In this document: positions 17,318 to 25,515 of the stretch, piece by piece
Layout: the number at the start of each line of letters is the position of its first letter
Numbering within the stretch: position 1 is the first letter of the stretch
DNA from: Flavobacteriales bacterium
Lineage (GTDB): Bacteria > Bacteroidota > Bacteroidia > Flavobacteriales_C > GCA-002722245
Length of the DNA stretch: 55,722 nt
Direction: 5' to 3'
Assembly (NCBI GenBank): GCA_002722245.1
Contig: PBLA01000007.1
Coordinates: 1-55,722 of the forward strand
The notes under the pieces: model-generated
What the model saw: only the letters and a program-made list of their open reading frames with translations
The model's database searches: none
What the model was told of the DNA's origin: nothing
Translations under genes and position numbers: made by a program

Positions 17318-18580
17318 CTAGCCTCTATACTTTTTTAAAACGATCGAGGCATTATGACCTCCAAATCCAAATGTATTTGTCATTGCAACTTCCACTGTTC
17401 GTTCTTGACCATTATTCAAAGTAAGGTTTAACTTACTGTCAATATTTTCGTCCGAAGTAGAGTGGTTAATTGTTGGAGGAATAAAATCTTCCTCAACGGC
17501 TTTAATCGTTGCAATAGCTTCAATTGCACCAGCTGCTCCAAGTAAATGCCCAGTCATGGACTTCGTTGAACTAATATTCAAATCGTAGGCCTTTTCTCCA
17601 AAAAGCTTTTGAATAGCAGTTAATTCAGCCACATCTCCTAGGGGAGTTGAAGTTCCATGTACATTGATGTAATCCACATCATTTACAGTTAACTCCGCAT
17701 CTTCTAACGCATTTTTCATAACATTCCTAGCCCCAAGACCTTCAGGGTGAGGAGCAGTCATATGGTGAGCATCTGCAGACAGACCACCACCAACTATTTC
17801 AGCGTAAATTTTGGCACCTCTAGCTTTTGCATGCTCATATTCTTCTAAAATGATAGCACCGGCTCCTTCTCCCAAAACAAAGCCATCTCTTGTTGCATCA
17901 AACGGTCGAGAAGCAGTTGCAGGGTTATCGTTATTAGTAGAAAGTGCATGACACGCATTGAATCCCCCTATACCTGTTTCATTCACAGCCGCTTCAGAAC
18001 CACCACTTACAATAACATCCGCTTTTCCTAATCTTATGTAAGTAAACGCGTCTATTAGTGCATTGCTGGACGATGCACAGGCAGAAACCGTAGTATAATT
18101 AGGCCCTCTAAATCCATGTTTAATTGAAATATTACCAGGAGCAATATCAGCAATCATTTTCGGAATAAAGAATGGATTAAATTTAGGGCCTGTTTGATTC
18201 TCTCTCGCTTTCAATAGCGCTTGAGCTTCATCTTGAAAGGTTTCTAAACCACCTATACCAGACCCCCAAATCACACCTACTCTATCGGGATCAAAATTAC
18301 CTTCAACCAAACCAGCATCATCAATAGCCTCATCAGTAACCACCATAGCATACTGACTAAACTTATCCATTCTTCTTGCTTCTTTTCTGTGAATGAATTC
18401 ATTCACATCAAAGCTTTTTAATTCGCAAGCAAATTGGGTTTTGTGATGTGTTGGATCAAAATAGGTAATTCTTGCCGCACCGCTAACCCCTTTTTTTAGG
18501 GACTCCCAATACTCTGGAAGTGTATTCCCTATAGGAGTAAGTGCACCAAGTCCAGTGACAACAACTCTCTTTAACTCCAT
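17318..18580 (-). CDS. fabF: Beta-ketoacyl-ACP synthase II (FabF)
   Basis: Condensing enzyme of type II fatty-acid synthesis, 420 residues. The catalytic cysteine is in VSACASSSNA near 165. The two histidines are in HGTSTPLGD near 305 and in TGHLLGAAG near 342. The glycine-rich C-terminal NTFGFGGHNAS is intact. It is located 24 bp downstream of acpP, the usual pairing that supplies its acyl-carrier substrate, and is followed immediately by rnc. Confidence 0.97.
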   Translation of the reverse strand: MELKRVVVTGLGALTPIGNTLPEYWESLKKGVSGAARITYFDPTHHKTQFACELKSFDVNEFIHRKEARRMDKFSQYAMVVTDEAIDDAGLVEGNFDPDRVGVIWGSGIGGLETFQDEAQALLKARENQTGPKFNPFFIPKMIADIAPGNISIKHGFRGPNYTTVSACASSSNALIDAFTYIRLGKADVIVSGGSEAAVNETGIGGFNACHALSTNNDNPATASRPFDATRDGFVLGEGAGAIILEEYEHAKARGAKIYAEIVGGGLSADAHHMTAPHPEGLGARNVMKNALEDAELTVNDVDYINVHGTSTPLGDVAELTAIQKLFGEKAYDLNISSTKSMTGHLLGAAGAIEAIATIKAVEEDFIPPTINHSTSDENIDSKLNLTLNNGQERTVEVAMTNTFGFGGHNASIVLKKYRG

Positions 18581-18604
18581 AAATAGGTTAAATAAGGTTA
18601 AGGA

Positions 18605-18841
18605 TTACTTTGCGTTCTCTTCGATGTATCCAATCGCTTCCTTTACAGTCCCGATTTTTTCTGCTTGATCATCTGGAATAGCAATATTAAATTCTTTCTC
18701 AAATTCCATGATAAGCTCAACAGTGTCTAAAGAGTCAGCTCCTAGGTCATTTGTAAAACTTGCCTCTGGTGCAACTTCACTTTCATCAACACCTAACTTA
18801 TCAACGATAATTGCTTTTACTCTTGATTCGATATCAGACAT
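18605..18841 (-). CDS. acpP: Acyl carrier protein
   Basis: 78 residues from the ATG at 18841 ([11 protein letters not shown]). A longer frame to 18871 begins at a non-ATG codon and would add unlike residues. The phosphopantetheine attachment serine is in [10 protein letters not shown]. It is small, acidic and helical. It carries growing acyl chains for FabF encoded next to it. A good promoter lies 28 bp upstream, making it the first gene of the acpP-fabF-rnc unit. Confidence 0.97.
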   Translation of the reverse strand: MSDIESRVKAIIVDKLGVDESEVAPEASFTNDLGADSLDTVELIMEFEKEFNIAIPDDQAEKIGTVKEAIGYIEENAK

Positions 18842-18868
18842 TTTTTTAAATTTTAAAGTTATAAGCTG

Positions 18869-18900
18869 CAAAGAAAAACATTTCTTGATAATTATTCAAA
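18869..18900 (-). promoter_or_regulatory. Promoter of the acpP-fabF-rnc unit
   Basis: On the minus strand TTTG (18900-18897) is followed after 20 bp by TTTCTTTG (18876-18869), one mismatch from TAnnTTTG. It lies 27 bp upstream of the acpP ATG, a normal leader length. Confidence 0.55.
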
Positions 18901-18968
18901 AAATAAATGAAATGGATTATTAACAATTTCGTGAAAACTAATTTAAACAGGACTTTGCACATTAATAT

Positions 18969-18976
18969 TACCTTTG
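18969..18976 (+). promoter_or_regulatory. -7 box for purN-rnhA
   Basis: TACCTTTG is a perfect TAnnTTTG 23 bp upstream of the purN ATG. TTTA at 18942-18945 is the best -33 candidate, at a long spacing. Confidence 0.5.
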
Positions 18977-18999
18977 TTTTAAATAGATCTTAAAGCACA

Positions 19000-19566
19000 A
19001 TGATAAATTTGGCCATTTTTGCCTCCGGAGGAGGTTCCAACGGAGAAAAAATTCATGACTATTTCAAAAACAATAGACATATCAAGGTTAATTGTATAGT
19101 TGTTAACCAACCCAACGCTGGAATTATTAAAAAAGCTAAGGATTGGAACTGTGCGGTTATTTTAATTGAAAAACAAGAATTTTACAGTTCAAACGCTATC
19201 TCAACTCAATTGAAAGAACGTGGTGTAGACTTCATTATATTAGCAGGGTTCTTGTGGTTAATCCCTCAGCATCTCTTGAATGCCTTTCCTCAAAAAATCC
19301 TTAACATCCATCCTGCCTTACTCCCTAATTATGGAGGTAAAGGCATGTATGGTATGAATGTTCATAAAGCTGTTTTCGAGGCTAAAGAAAAGGAATCAGG
19401 AATTACCATTCACACAATTGATGAAGAATATGATAAAGGCCAAATACTTTTTCAAAAGAGCGTAAACATCAAAAATTGTAGCTCTCCGGAAGAAATTGCT
19501 GCAAAGGTTCTGGTTGTTGAACATGAAAATTATGCTCGAATTATTGAGGAATACATAAACCAATGA
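19000..19566 (+). CDS. purN: Phosphoribosylglycinamide formyltransferase (PurN)
   Basis: Folate-dependent enzyme of purine synthesis (GAR to FGAR), 188 residues, usual length. The phosphate-binding start IFASGGGSNGEKI matches the GART fold. The catalytic Asn-His region is ILNIHPALLPNYGGKGMYG near 98-116, and the conserved Asp is in IHTIDEEYDKGQI. Its stop overlaps the rnhA start (ATGA), so the two are coupled. It is divergent from acpP. Confidence 0.96.
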   Translation: MINLAIFASGGGSNGEKIHDYFKNNRHIKVNCIVVNQPNAGIIKKAKDWNCAVILIEKQEFYSSNAISTQLKERGVDFIILAGFLWLIPQHLLNAFPQKILNIHPALLPNYGGKGMYGMNVHKAVFEAKEKESGITIHTIDEEYDKGQILFQKSVNIKNCSSPEEIAAKVLVVEHENYARIIEEYINQ

Positions 19567-20012
19567 ATATCGTTACAATCTATACTGATGGTGCTGCTAA
19601 AGGAAATCCAGGCAATGGAGGATATGGAGTTGTTTTATTAGCGGGTAAACACATAAAAAAATTGGCACAAGGATTTCAACTAACAACCAATAATCGAATG
19701 GAATTAATGGCCGTTATTATTGGATTAGAGGCTCTGAAAAAAAGATGTGAAGTCACAATTTACTCCGATTCAAAATATGTAGTAGATGCTGTTGAAAAAA
19801 GGTGGGTATTTGGGTGGCAAAAGAAGGGATTTAAAGACAAAAAAAATCCTGATTTATGGAAAAGATTTTTATCCGTGTACAAAAACCATGACGTTAAATT
19901 TATTTGGGTAAAAGGCCACTCAGGAAATAAATACAATGAAATTTGCGACCAACTTGCCGTTAAGGCTGCTGAAAGTAAAAATTTAATTATTGATAATGGT
20001 TACCAACCTTAA
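19563..20012 (+). CDS. rnhA: Ribonuclease HI
   Basis: Degrades RNA in RNA-DNA hybrids; 149 residues. The catalytic acidic residues are visible: Asp9 in IYTDGAAKGNPG, Glu47 in NRMELMAVI, Asp69 in IYSDSKYVVDA, and a late Asp in NEICDQLAV. The basic handle (KRWVFGWQKKGFKDKKNPDLW) is present, so it is the complete E. coli-type enzyme. Its TAA forms a shared TTAA with the panC stop on the other strand. Confidence 0.96.
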   Translation: MNIVTIYTDGAAKGNPGNGGYGVVLLAGKHIKKLAQGFQLTTNNRMELMAVIIGLEALKKRCEVTIYSDSKYVVDAVEKRWVFGWQKKGFKDKKNPDLWKRFLSVYKNHDVKFIWVKGHSGNKYNEICDQLAVKAAESKNLIIDNGYQP

Positions 20013-20791
20013 TTAAATGCTAAATTGTCAATTAAACGCACTCCTTCGTATAATCCGGCAATAAAGACTCTTTTTTCACCACCAAACTGATGCACCTCTA
20101 AATATTCCAGCTCAAAGCCGTGATCAATTAATAGTTGCTCCAAATCTTCTCTTTTTTCATGACCATAGCGTTTCAACACATCAAACAGAAAACCTGCCTT
20201 CAATCTTCCCGAAATTGTTAATCTTGAATTCCTACTACTCATTGCAAGCCCGTTGGATTCTCTAATAATTGGCGCTTTCACAATTTGAACTGGTAAGTTT
20301 AATTGGCTAACCATTTTTTGCACAACCATAATTTGCTGAAAATCTTTTTCACCGAAAAAAGCATAATCGGGTTTAACCACAGAAAACAAACGATAAACCA
20401 CTTCCACAACACCTTCAAAATGGTTGGGTCTGAATTTACCTTCCATAACGGTATCCAAATCTTCTAAATCAACTGATTTTGGAACAATTGACTCCATCTC
20501 CTCTTTAGTTGGGATAAATACCGCATTACATCCGTGCTGATGAAGGAGAGTAATATCTTTTGCCTCATCTCTAGGGTATGAATCAAAATCACTGGGATCG
20601 TTAAATTGAGAAGGATTAACATAGATACTTGAAATAGTGATGTCTGTCTTTTCTTTGGATAAATCAACAAGTGACATATGACCTTTATGCAAAAACCCCA
20701 TAGTGGGCACAAACCCAATTGATTGACCTGCTCGCTTTACCTCCTGAATATACAGAGTCAATTCCTTTAAGGTTCTTAGTTCAATTAACAT
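20009..20791 (-). CDS. panC: Pantothenate synthetase (pantoate-beta-alanine ligase)
   Basis: Joins pantoate and beta-alanine with ATP in coenzyme A synthesis; 260 residues from the ATG at 20791 (a TTG three codons upstream is unlikely). The nucleotidyl-transferase signature is GFLHKGHMSLV near residues 35-45. Substrate-binding motifs include SIYVNPSQFN and the YAFFGEKDFQQ block, and AMSSRN is the KMSKS-like element. It is slightly shorter than the roughly 280 residues common in the family, at the C-terminal domain. panB and panD are not in the window. Confidence 0.95.
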   Translation of the reverse strand: MLIELRTLKELTLYIQEVKRAGQSIGFVPTMGFLHKGHMSLVDLSKEKTDITISSIYVNPSQFNDPSDFDSYPRDEAKDITLLHQHGCNAVFIPTKEEMESIVPKSVDLEDLDTVMEGKFRPNHFEGVVEVVYRLFSVVKPDYAFFGEKDFQQIMVVQKMVSQLNLPVQIVKAPIIRESNGLAMSSRNSRLTISGRLKAGFLFDVLKRYGHEKREDLEQLLIDHGFELEYLEVHQFGGEKRVFIAGLYEGVRLIDNLAFN

Positions 20792-20857
20792 AAGAAGCAA
20801 AATTACAAAAGAATTAACTTCCCTCCTTCTGACACCCTATTTAATTACCTTGTTTTA

Positions 20858-20888
20858 TTGATAATCTCGCATACTTTGAGTATATTTG
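20858..20888 (+). promoter_or_regulatory. Promoter of the glycogen-synthase-like gene
   Basis: TTG (20858-20860), a 20-bp spacer, then a perfect TATATTTG (20881-20888). The predicted leader is about 50 nt. Confidence 0.5.
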
Positions 20889-20944
20889 TCTTCTTTATTT
20901 TTCGGTAAATCTTACCCCTAAATAAAAGAATCAACAAAAGTCGA

Positions 20945-21763
20945 ATGAAGAAAAGAGTATTGTTTATTAATCAGGAGATGTTACCCTACATCGAAGAATC
21001 TGAGATTGCAAAAATAGGAAGAAATCTTCCGCAAGGAATTCAACAAAAAGGAAAAGAAATACGAACCTTTATGCCCCGATTCGGGTGCATAAACGAACGT
21101 AGAAATCAACTGCATGAGGTTATCCGTTTAAGCGGAATGAATCTAATCATTGATGACAACGATCATCCCTTAATTATAAAAGTAGCGTCAATTCAAGCTG
21201 CTAGAATGCAAGTGTATTTTATAGATAATGAAGAGTATTTCCAAAGAAAATTTGGCTTAAAAGATAAAGCTGGAAATTTCTTTGAAGATAATGATGAACG
21301 CGCTATTTTCTACTGTAGAGGTGTTTTAGAAACTGTGAAAAAACTTGGATGGGCACCAGACGTTATTCATTGCCACGGCTGGATGAATGCATTTGTTCCT
21401 CTTTACATTAAGAAAGTATTTAATGAGGATCCTATTTTTGCTCATTCAAAAGTCATTTTTTCTGTTTACAACACTGGATTCGAAGGAGAATTAAATAAGA
21501 ATTTTGGAAACAAAGCCATTTTAGATGGAGTAGATCTTCAAGATGTAGCAGATCTGGAGAAGCCTACAGCCCATGAGGTATACAAACATGCTGTAAAATG
21601 GTCAGACGGAGTCATTTTAGGAAGCGAAAATATTGATTCATCATTGGTTGACTTTATCAACGAATCGAACAAGCCTACTTTAGAGTTTCAAAAAGAGGAG
21701 ACGTATGTAGAAGAATACAATAATTTTTATGATTCTGTGTTAGCTCTAGAAGAAGCTAAATAA
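20945..21763 (+). CDS. Orphan glycogen/starch-synthase N-terminal domain protein
   Basis: 272 residues resembling only the N-terminal Rossmann half of GT5 glycogen synthase: MKKRVLFINQEMLPY, IRTFMPRFGCINERRNQ, AIFYCRGVLETV and the DVIHCHGWMNAFVPLYIKK block. The C-terminal GT-B half that completes the sugar-nucleotide site is absent. The usual K-x-G-G loop reads KIGRNLPQ. It is therefore probably not a functional glycogen synthase; it may be a regulatory or structural derivative. It is followed 9 bp later by the DUF4270 lipoprotein and lies divergent from panC, an arrangement I recall from other Flavobacteriales. Confidence 0.85.
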   Translation: MKKRVLFINQEMLPYIEESEIAKIGRNLPQGIQQKGKEIRTFMPRFGCINERRNQLHEVIRLSGMNLIIDDNDHPLIIKVASIQAARMQVYFIDNEEYFQRKFGLKDKAGNFFEDNDERAIFYCRGVLETVKKLGWAPDVIHCHGWMNAFVPLYIKKVFNEDPIFAHSKVIFSVYNTGFEGELNKNFGNKAILDGVDLQDVADLEKPTAHEVYKHAVKWSDGVILGSENIDSSLVDFINESNKPTLEFQKEETYVEEYNNFYDSVLALEEAK

Positions 21764-21772
21764 GATTTAATT

Positions 21773-23002
21773 ATGAAAATTGTAGAAACTTTGATTATTG
21801 GGCTGTGTGTAAACATGGCCCTTTTATCTTGCACAAAAGACGAAGATAGTATTGGTTCAAAATTAATTGACAACCCAAACAGTATTGGTGCAGAAGTTAT
21901 TGATTTTCACGAAATAATCACCTTCAATGCTGTTGAAGACTCTATTCAAACTTCAGAGCGAACAAACCCCGTAATCGGAAGTCTTAATACAGAACAAACA
22001 GGGATAACTTCGGGTAGTGCCTATATCACTCTTTTACCCGACACTCTAGACCAAACCTTTCCCTCCTCTAATTTTACAATTGAATCTTTCACACTTAACC
22101 TCCATATTGTAGAGTATTATGGTGACAATCAAACTCAAGAATTTGAAGTATATAAAGTAAATTCCTCCGTAAATAGCGATACAACTTATTACCATTTTAA
22201 CAATCTCCAACTTGGAGATTATTTGGGCGCATTTACACTAGAAAATATTGATTCTGGTATTTATTCTTTTCCGCTAGATCTAAACGCGGGAGAATTGTTA
22301 ATGAGTCCATCATTAAAAGACTACGAAACAAATGATGATTTTGTGAATTTCTTTCCTGGTATTTGTATTCTTTCTAAATCTAATCCTGCCTTAAATACTG
22401 GAACTGTTTATAAATTAAACCGAACAGGTGTTTCATTGGAACTGAATTACACGACTGAAGATCCAACTGATGACTTTGATAAAACCATTGTGTATCAAAT
22501 TGAAAAAGACAATTATCTTTTTACTGAATTTAATCATGATATTTCTGGTTCTGCACTTGAAGCGAATCTTTCTGATACAGCACTCGATATGGAATTGTTT
22601 TATGTACAAGGAATGGGAAGTTGTTTAGGGAAATTTACTTTCCCAACAGTTCAAAACTGGTTTACAAATGATTCCAGCAATTTTATTATTAATAAGTTTC
22701 AAGTTGATTTTTTTGCAGAAGAAAACCCTGTTTTCAATCTTCCAGAGGAACTGATTTTGACCTATACGAACGCCGATGGAGTGCGATCCTTCAAATCAGG
22801 ATTCATTAATTCTGAGAATCAATCCTATACTTTTACGCTCTCTCCAAATAATATGAATCAGCTTCTTGAAAACAAGCTATTTCAATCCGCCAATTTCTCA
22901 ATAGAACATCCTCAATCGGGAAGTGGCGGAGAGTTGGTATCCTTAAATGGACCAACTTCAATTAAGCCTCCTGTATTAACGATTTCATACACAAAGTATT
23001 AA
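21773..23002 (+). CDS. DUF4270 domain-containing lipoprotein
   Basis: 409 residues with a lipoprotein signal (IIGLCVNMALLSCTKDED; lipid-bearing Cys near 20). The mature start DSIGSKLIDNPNSIGA and the beta-rich body with repeated hydrophobic strands fit the DUF4270 family of Bacteroidota. No function is established for the family that I know of. It lies in an operon with the truncated glycogen-synthase-like gene (9-bp gap), and the conserved linkage suggests a shared, unknown role. It ends at a hairpin shared with convergent sodA. Confidence 0.82.
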   Translation: MKIVETLIIGLCVNMALLSCTKDEDSIGSKLIDNPNSIGAEVIDFHEIITFNAVEDSIQTSERTNPVIGSLNTEQTGITSGSAYITLLPDTLDQTFPSSNFTIESFTLNLHIVEYYGDNQTQEFEVYKVNSSVNSDTTYYHFNNLQLGDYLGAFTLENIDSGIYSFPLDLNAGELLMSPSLKDYETNDDFVNFFPGICILSKSNPALNTGTVYKLNRTGVSLELNYTTEDPTDDFDKTIVYQIEKDNYLFTEFNHDISGSALEANLSDTALDMELFYVQGMGSCLGKFTFPTVQNWFTNDSSNFIINKFQVDFFAEENPVFNLPEELILTYTNADGVRSFKSGFINSENQSYTFTLSPNNMNQLLENKLFQSANFSIEHPQSGSGGELVSLNGPTSIKPPVLTISYTKY

Positions 23003-23017
23003 TTTGATCCTAAAAAA

Positions 23018-23042
23018 AAGCCCAGTTATTTTAACTGGGCTT
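23018..23042. terminator. Hairpin between DUF4270 gene and sodA
   Basis: AAGCCCAGTTA pairs with TAACTGGGCTT around a 3-nt loop. A run of eight A at 23012-23019 makes it a strong terminator for leftward sodA. The rightward side has few U, so it is weaker for the DUF4270 gene. Confidence 0.8.
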
Positions 23043-23069
23043 CAAATCTATTTTTTACTGTTTCGCACA

Positions 23070-23675
23070 TTATATTGCAGCAGCATATAATTCTGCAACT
23101 TTGTCCCAGTTTACCACATTAAAAAATGCGTTAATATAATCCGGACGTCTATTTTGATAATTCAAATAATACGCGTGCTCCCAAACATCTAATCCTAAAA
23201 TAGGTTGACCTTTTACCTCTGCAATATCCATTAGCGGATTATCTTGATTTGGCGTAGAGGTCACTTGAAGTTTTCCATCAACTACAATCAACCAAGCCCA
23301 TCCAGATCCAAACTGAGTGGCAGCTGCATTTGAGAAAGCATCCTTAAACGCTTCAAAAGAACCAAAAGAAGCATCAATCGCAGATGCTAAATCACCAGAT
23401 GGGTTTCCACCTGCATTAGGCGCCATAACCTCCCAAAATAAGCAGTGATTGTAAAAACCACCTCCATTATTCCGAACACCAGCACCTGCTGAACCAGCGC
23501 TTGCCAAAATAGCCTCAATTGACTGTCCTTCTAGATCTGTTCCAGAAATAGCTCCATTTAATTTCGTTGTATAACCAGCATGGTGTTTTCCATGGTGGAT
23601 TTCCATTGTTTTTGAATCAATGTGGGGTTCCAATGCATCTGATGCATATGGTAATGATGGTAATTCGAATGCCAT
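23070..23675 (-). CDS. sodA: Superoxide dismutase, Mn-type by sequence
   Basis: 201 residues. Metal ligands are recognisable: His in [12 protein letters not shown], His in [11 protein letters not shown], and Asp plus His in [15 protein letters not shown]. Two discriminating positions favour manganese over iron: glycine rather than glutamine before the NH-x3-W segment, and NQD in TPNQDNPLM. It detoxifies superoxide; no signal peptide, so it is cytoplasmic. Single gene with its own -7 box and downstream hairpin. Metal preference is inference from sequence; cambialistic behaviour is possible. Confidence 0.93.
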   Translation of the reverse strand: MAFELPSLPYASDALEPHIDSKTMEIHHGKHHAGYTTKLNGAISGTDLEGQSIEAILASAGSAGAGVRNNGGGFYNHCLFWEVMAPNAGGNPSGDLASAIDASFGSFEAFKDAFSNAAATQFGSGWAWLIVVDGKLQVTSTPNQDNPLMDIAEVKGQPILGLDVWEHAYYLNYQNRRPDYINAFFNVVNWDKVAELYAAAI

Positions 23676-23713
23676 ATTTATGTTATTTAGTTAATTGAAA
23701 TTAGTTTCGATTT

Positions 23714-23721
23714 CAAATATA
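23714..23721 (-). promoter_or_regulatory. -7 box for sodA
   Basis: Perfect TATATTTG on the minus strand, 38 bp upstream of the sodA ATG. The -33 region has TTTC rather than TTTG. Confidence 0.5.
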
Positions 23722-23784
23722 ATGATAGAATTCACTCTTCTGAAATTTTTGAACTTTATGTTTTCAATTTTTCACGTGTGATCA

Positions 23785-24876
23785 TTATTTAATCAATGCA
23801 ATATGATCCAACAACAGAAGACAAATAATATTACTTAATCCACCCCTACCCACCATATATTTGGACTTTTCTTTTTTGCGATACATGTACTCATTTCGCT
23901 TATCAAGTTCTAAACGTAGTTTTGAAACAACGATTTGTCGCTCCTTTAACTTTAATTGAACATAACCAAGCAATTGCTCACGAGAGAGACTCTGAAGAAA
24001 AACAGGAAAGTCATCGATGTTCAAATCTTTTAACTCAAATTCTCCTCTACTGTAAAGATCTACCATATCCCAATCATATTTCCCTTGAATAAAGGGGGAA
24101 GATTGGAATATTAACATTTCCTCATAATTTTCTAAAGAGCTGATTTTCAACTTATCAATAATCTTATTTAATTGATTCATTTTCAATTTTCCTTTTGAAC
24201 CAATCGGTAAATAGGTAGACATTAACTTAGCTCCTGCATTGACAATAAAGGCTTCATCATAATACTTTTTAAAGGAAACTGTTTGAAGCGCGGGTTGAGC
24301 TATAATTAAATCATTTCCTGTAAGCTTCGCAAATTTCTTCCAGCTTTCTCTTCCTCGGGCGGAACTAGCTGATCGTTGATAGAAAATTGGCTGTATACTT
24401 ATTCCCTTTTTTTTAGCCTTCAAGAATTCTTTCTCAATTGATTTTAATTCTACCTCCCCATTGCCAATAAAAACAATTATTCTCTTTGTTACATTGTCCT
24501 CGCTCCATTTAATCTTTTTAACACAAGCACTTAATGCTTTCTGCGGATAAGTTTCGCAACTATTAATAATAACTTGAAGCTTTACAAGTGAATAACCTAT
24601 TTCATTAACAGGAGAACCCAAAGGATGAATAACTTTTACATAATTATTTTCTTGATGAAATGATTTTCGTCCATATCCAATAAGTCCAAATTCAATTTGA
24701 ACACTGTCCTTTTCCTGTATTTGATTCATTGAGGACCAAATCGTTTTTTGAAGTTCAGTAACCATACCATTCGTACTGCCACTAAAATCAGCACAAAACA
24801 CCACCTCAATACGTTTTGCGAAAAGAGATGTAGAACTAAATAAAATCAACAAAAAAATAAACCGGATAAAATTCAA
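23785..24876 (-). CDS. Secreted von Willebrand factor A-domain protein
   Basis: 363 residues starting at a TTG (24876); no ATG is available before the mature domain. The N-terminus MNFIRFIFLLILFSSTSLFA is a signal peptide, and the VWA domain follows at once. Its metal-ion site begins DFSGSTNG (D-x-S-x-S), and the strand RIIVFIGNGEVELK near 140 carries a further motif. The C-terminal 120 residues are charged and helical (LKERQIVVSKLRLELDKRNEY). It is probably a periplasmic or surface protein that binds a partner through divalent metal. No partner gene is adjacent. Confidence 0.8.
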   Translation of the reverse strand: MNFIRFIFLLILFSSTSLFAKRIEVVFCADFSGSTNGMVTELQKTIWSSMNQIQEKDSVQIEFGLIGYGRKSFHQENNYVKVIHPLGSPVNEIGYSLVKLQVIINSCETYPQKALSACVKKIKWSEDNVTKRIIVFIGNGEVELKSIEKEFLKAKKKGISIQPIFYQRSASSARGRESWKKFAKLTGNDLIIAQPALQTVSFKKYYDEAFIVNAGAKLMSTYLPIGSKGKLKMNQLNKIIDKLKISSLENYEEMLIFQSSPFIQGKYDWDMVDLYSRGEFELKDLNIDDFPVFLQSLSREQLLGYVQLKLKERQIVVSKLRLELDKRNEYMYRKKEKSKYMVGRGGLSNIICLLLLDHIALIK

Positions 24877-24932
24877 TGGACTATTTAAACAAAATATATT
24901 AACAAACTATAAAATTGATTAGCTAAAAAAAA

Positions 24933-24951
24933 ACCTCATCAATGATGAGGT
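24933..24951 (-). terminator. Intrinsic terminator after the acidic protein gene
   Basis: An 8-bp stem (ACCTCATC/GATGAGGT) with a 3-nt AAT loop; the A-run at 24925-24932 gives the U-tract for leftward transcription. Confidence 0.8.
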
Positions 24952-24980
24952 CCTTCTTACATAAGATTGTTTTAGTTTTC

Positions 24981-25331
24981 CTAATAAAGCTCATCCCAGA
25001 TGGCTGTTCTATACCATTTTATTTCCTCCCTATTATATTTATTATCGGAATCAATTAAAAGATTCAAAAGGTGAGGCAGATGCTCATCAGGCGCTTCATA
25101 CTCCTCTAAATCTTCCTCTGGAATCTCCAATTCAATATCAAAATCTAAAGACTCGTCTTCCTCCAACTTCTCCTTAATAATTCGTAGAGTTTTTACCACT
25201 AACGGATCTTCTAATTGCAATGCAATATCTCTAACTGCCATTAACTGATCACCTATGGACTCAATTGATCCATCATTTTCTACTTCCGAAACTATTTTCT
25301 TTAATAGGTCTTTTGCCTTGGAATTATTCAT
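24981..25331 (-). CDS. Acidic protein of unknown function
   Basis: 116 residues with no signal peptide or membrane segment. It is mostly helical in the first half (NSKAKDLLKKIVSEVEN), then very acidic (LEEDESLDFDIELEIPEEDLEEYE), and ends in WYRTAIWDELY. I do not recognise a family. It has its own -7 box and terminator, consistent with a real monocistronic gene. A protein-binding or adaptor role would be a guess. Confidence 0.7.
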   Translation of the reverse strand: MNNSKAKDLLKKIVSEVENDGSIESIGDQLMAVRDIALQLEDPLVVKTLRIIKEKLEEDESLDFDIELEIPEEDLEEYEAPDEHLPHLLNLLIDSDNKYNREEIKWYRTAIWDELY

Positions 25332-25347
25332 CTAATAAAATTTAATT

Positions 25348-25355
25348 CAAATTTA
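25348..25355 (-). promoter_or_regulatory. -7 box for the acidic protein gene
   Basis: Perfect TAAATTTG on the minus strand, 16 bp upstream of the ATG at 25331. No TTTG at the expected -33 distance. Confidence 0.45.
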
Positions 25356-25483
25356 CTACATTACACGAAGAAATAAGCCTAATCATCCTGTTTTTTTAAC
25401 CCTTCTTGTTTTACAAATAATTCACCTTAATCAATTTAAACCTTCCGCTCTGCAGGTAATAAAACATAAAATCAAACACGAAC

Positions 25484-25515
25484 AAAACAAAATGAGCTCG
25501 ATACGATTTTGTTTT
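25484..25515 (-). terminator. Possible AT-rich terminator of ribE
   Basis: Perfect 10-bp arms (AAAACAAAAT and ATTTTGTTTT) with a 12-nt loop, beginning at the ribE stop codon. The stem is weak because it is AT-rich, but U-rich sequence follows. Confidence 0.4.

Noticed and set aside
22202-22220. Perfect 9-1-9 palindrome AATCTCCAA/TTGGAGATT inside the DUF4270 gene
   Set aside because: A 1-nt centre cannot form a good hairpin, there is no U-tract, and one such palindrome within tens of kilobases of coding sequence may be chance.
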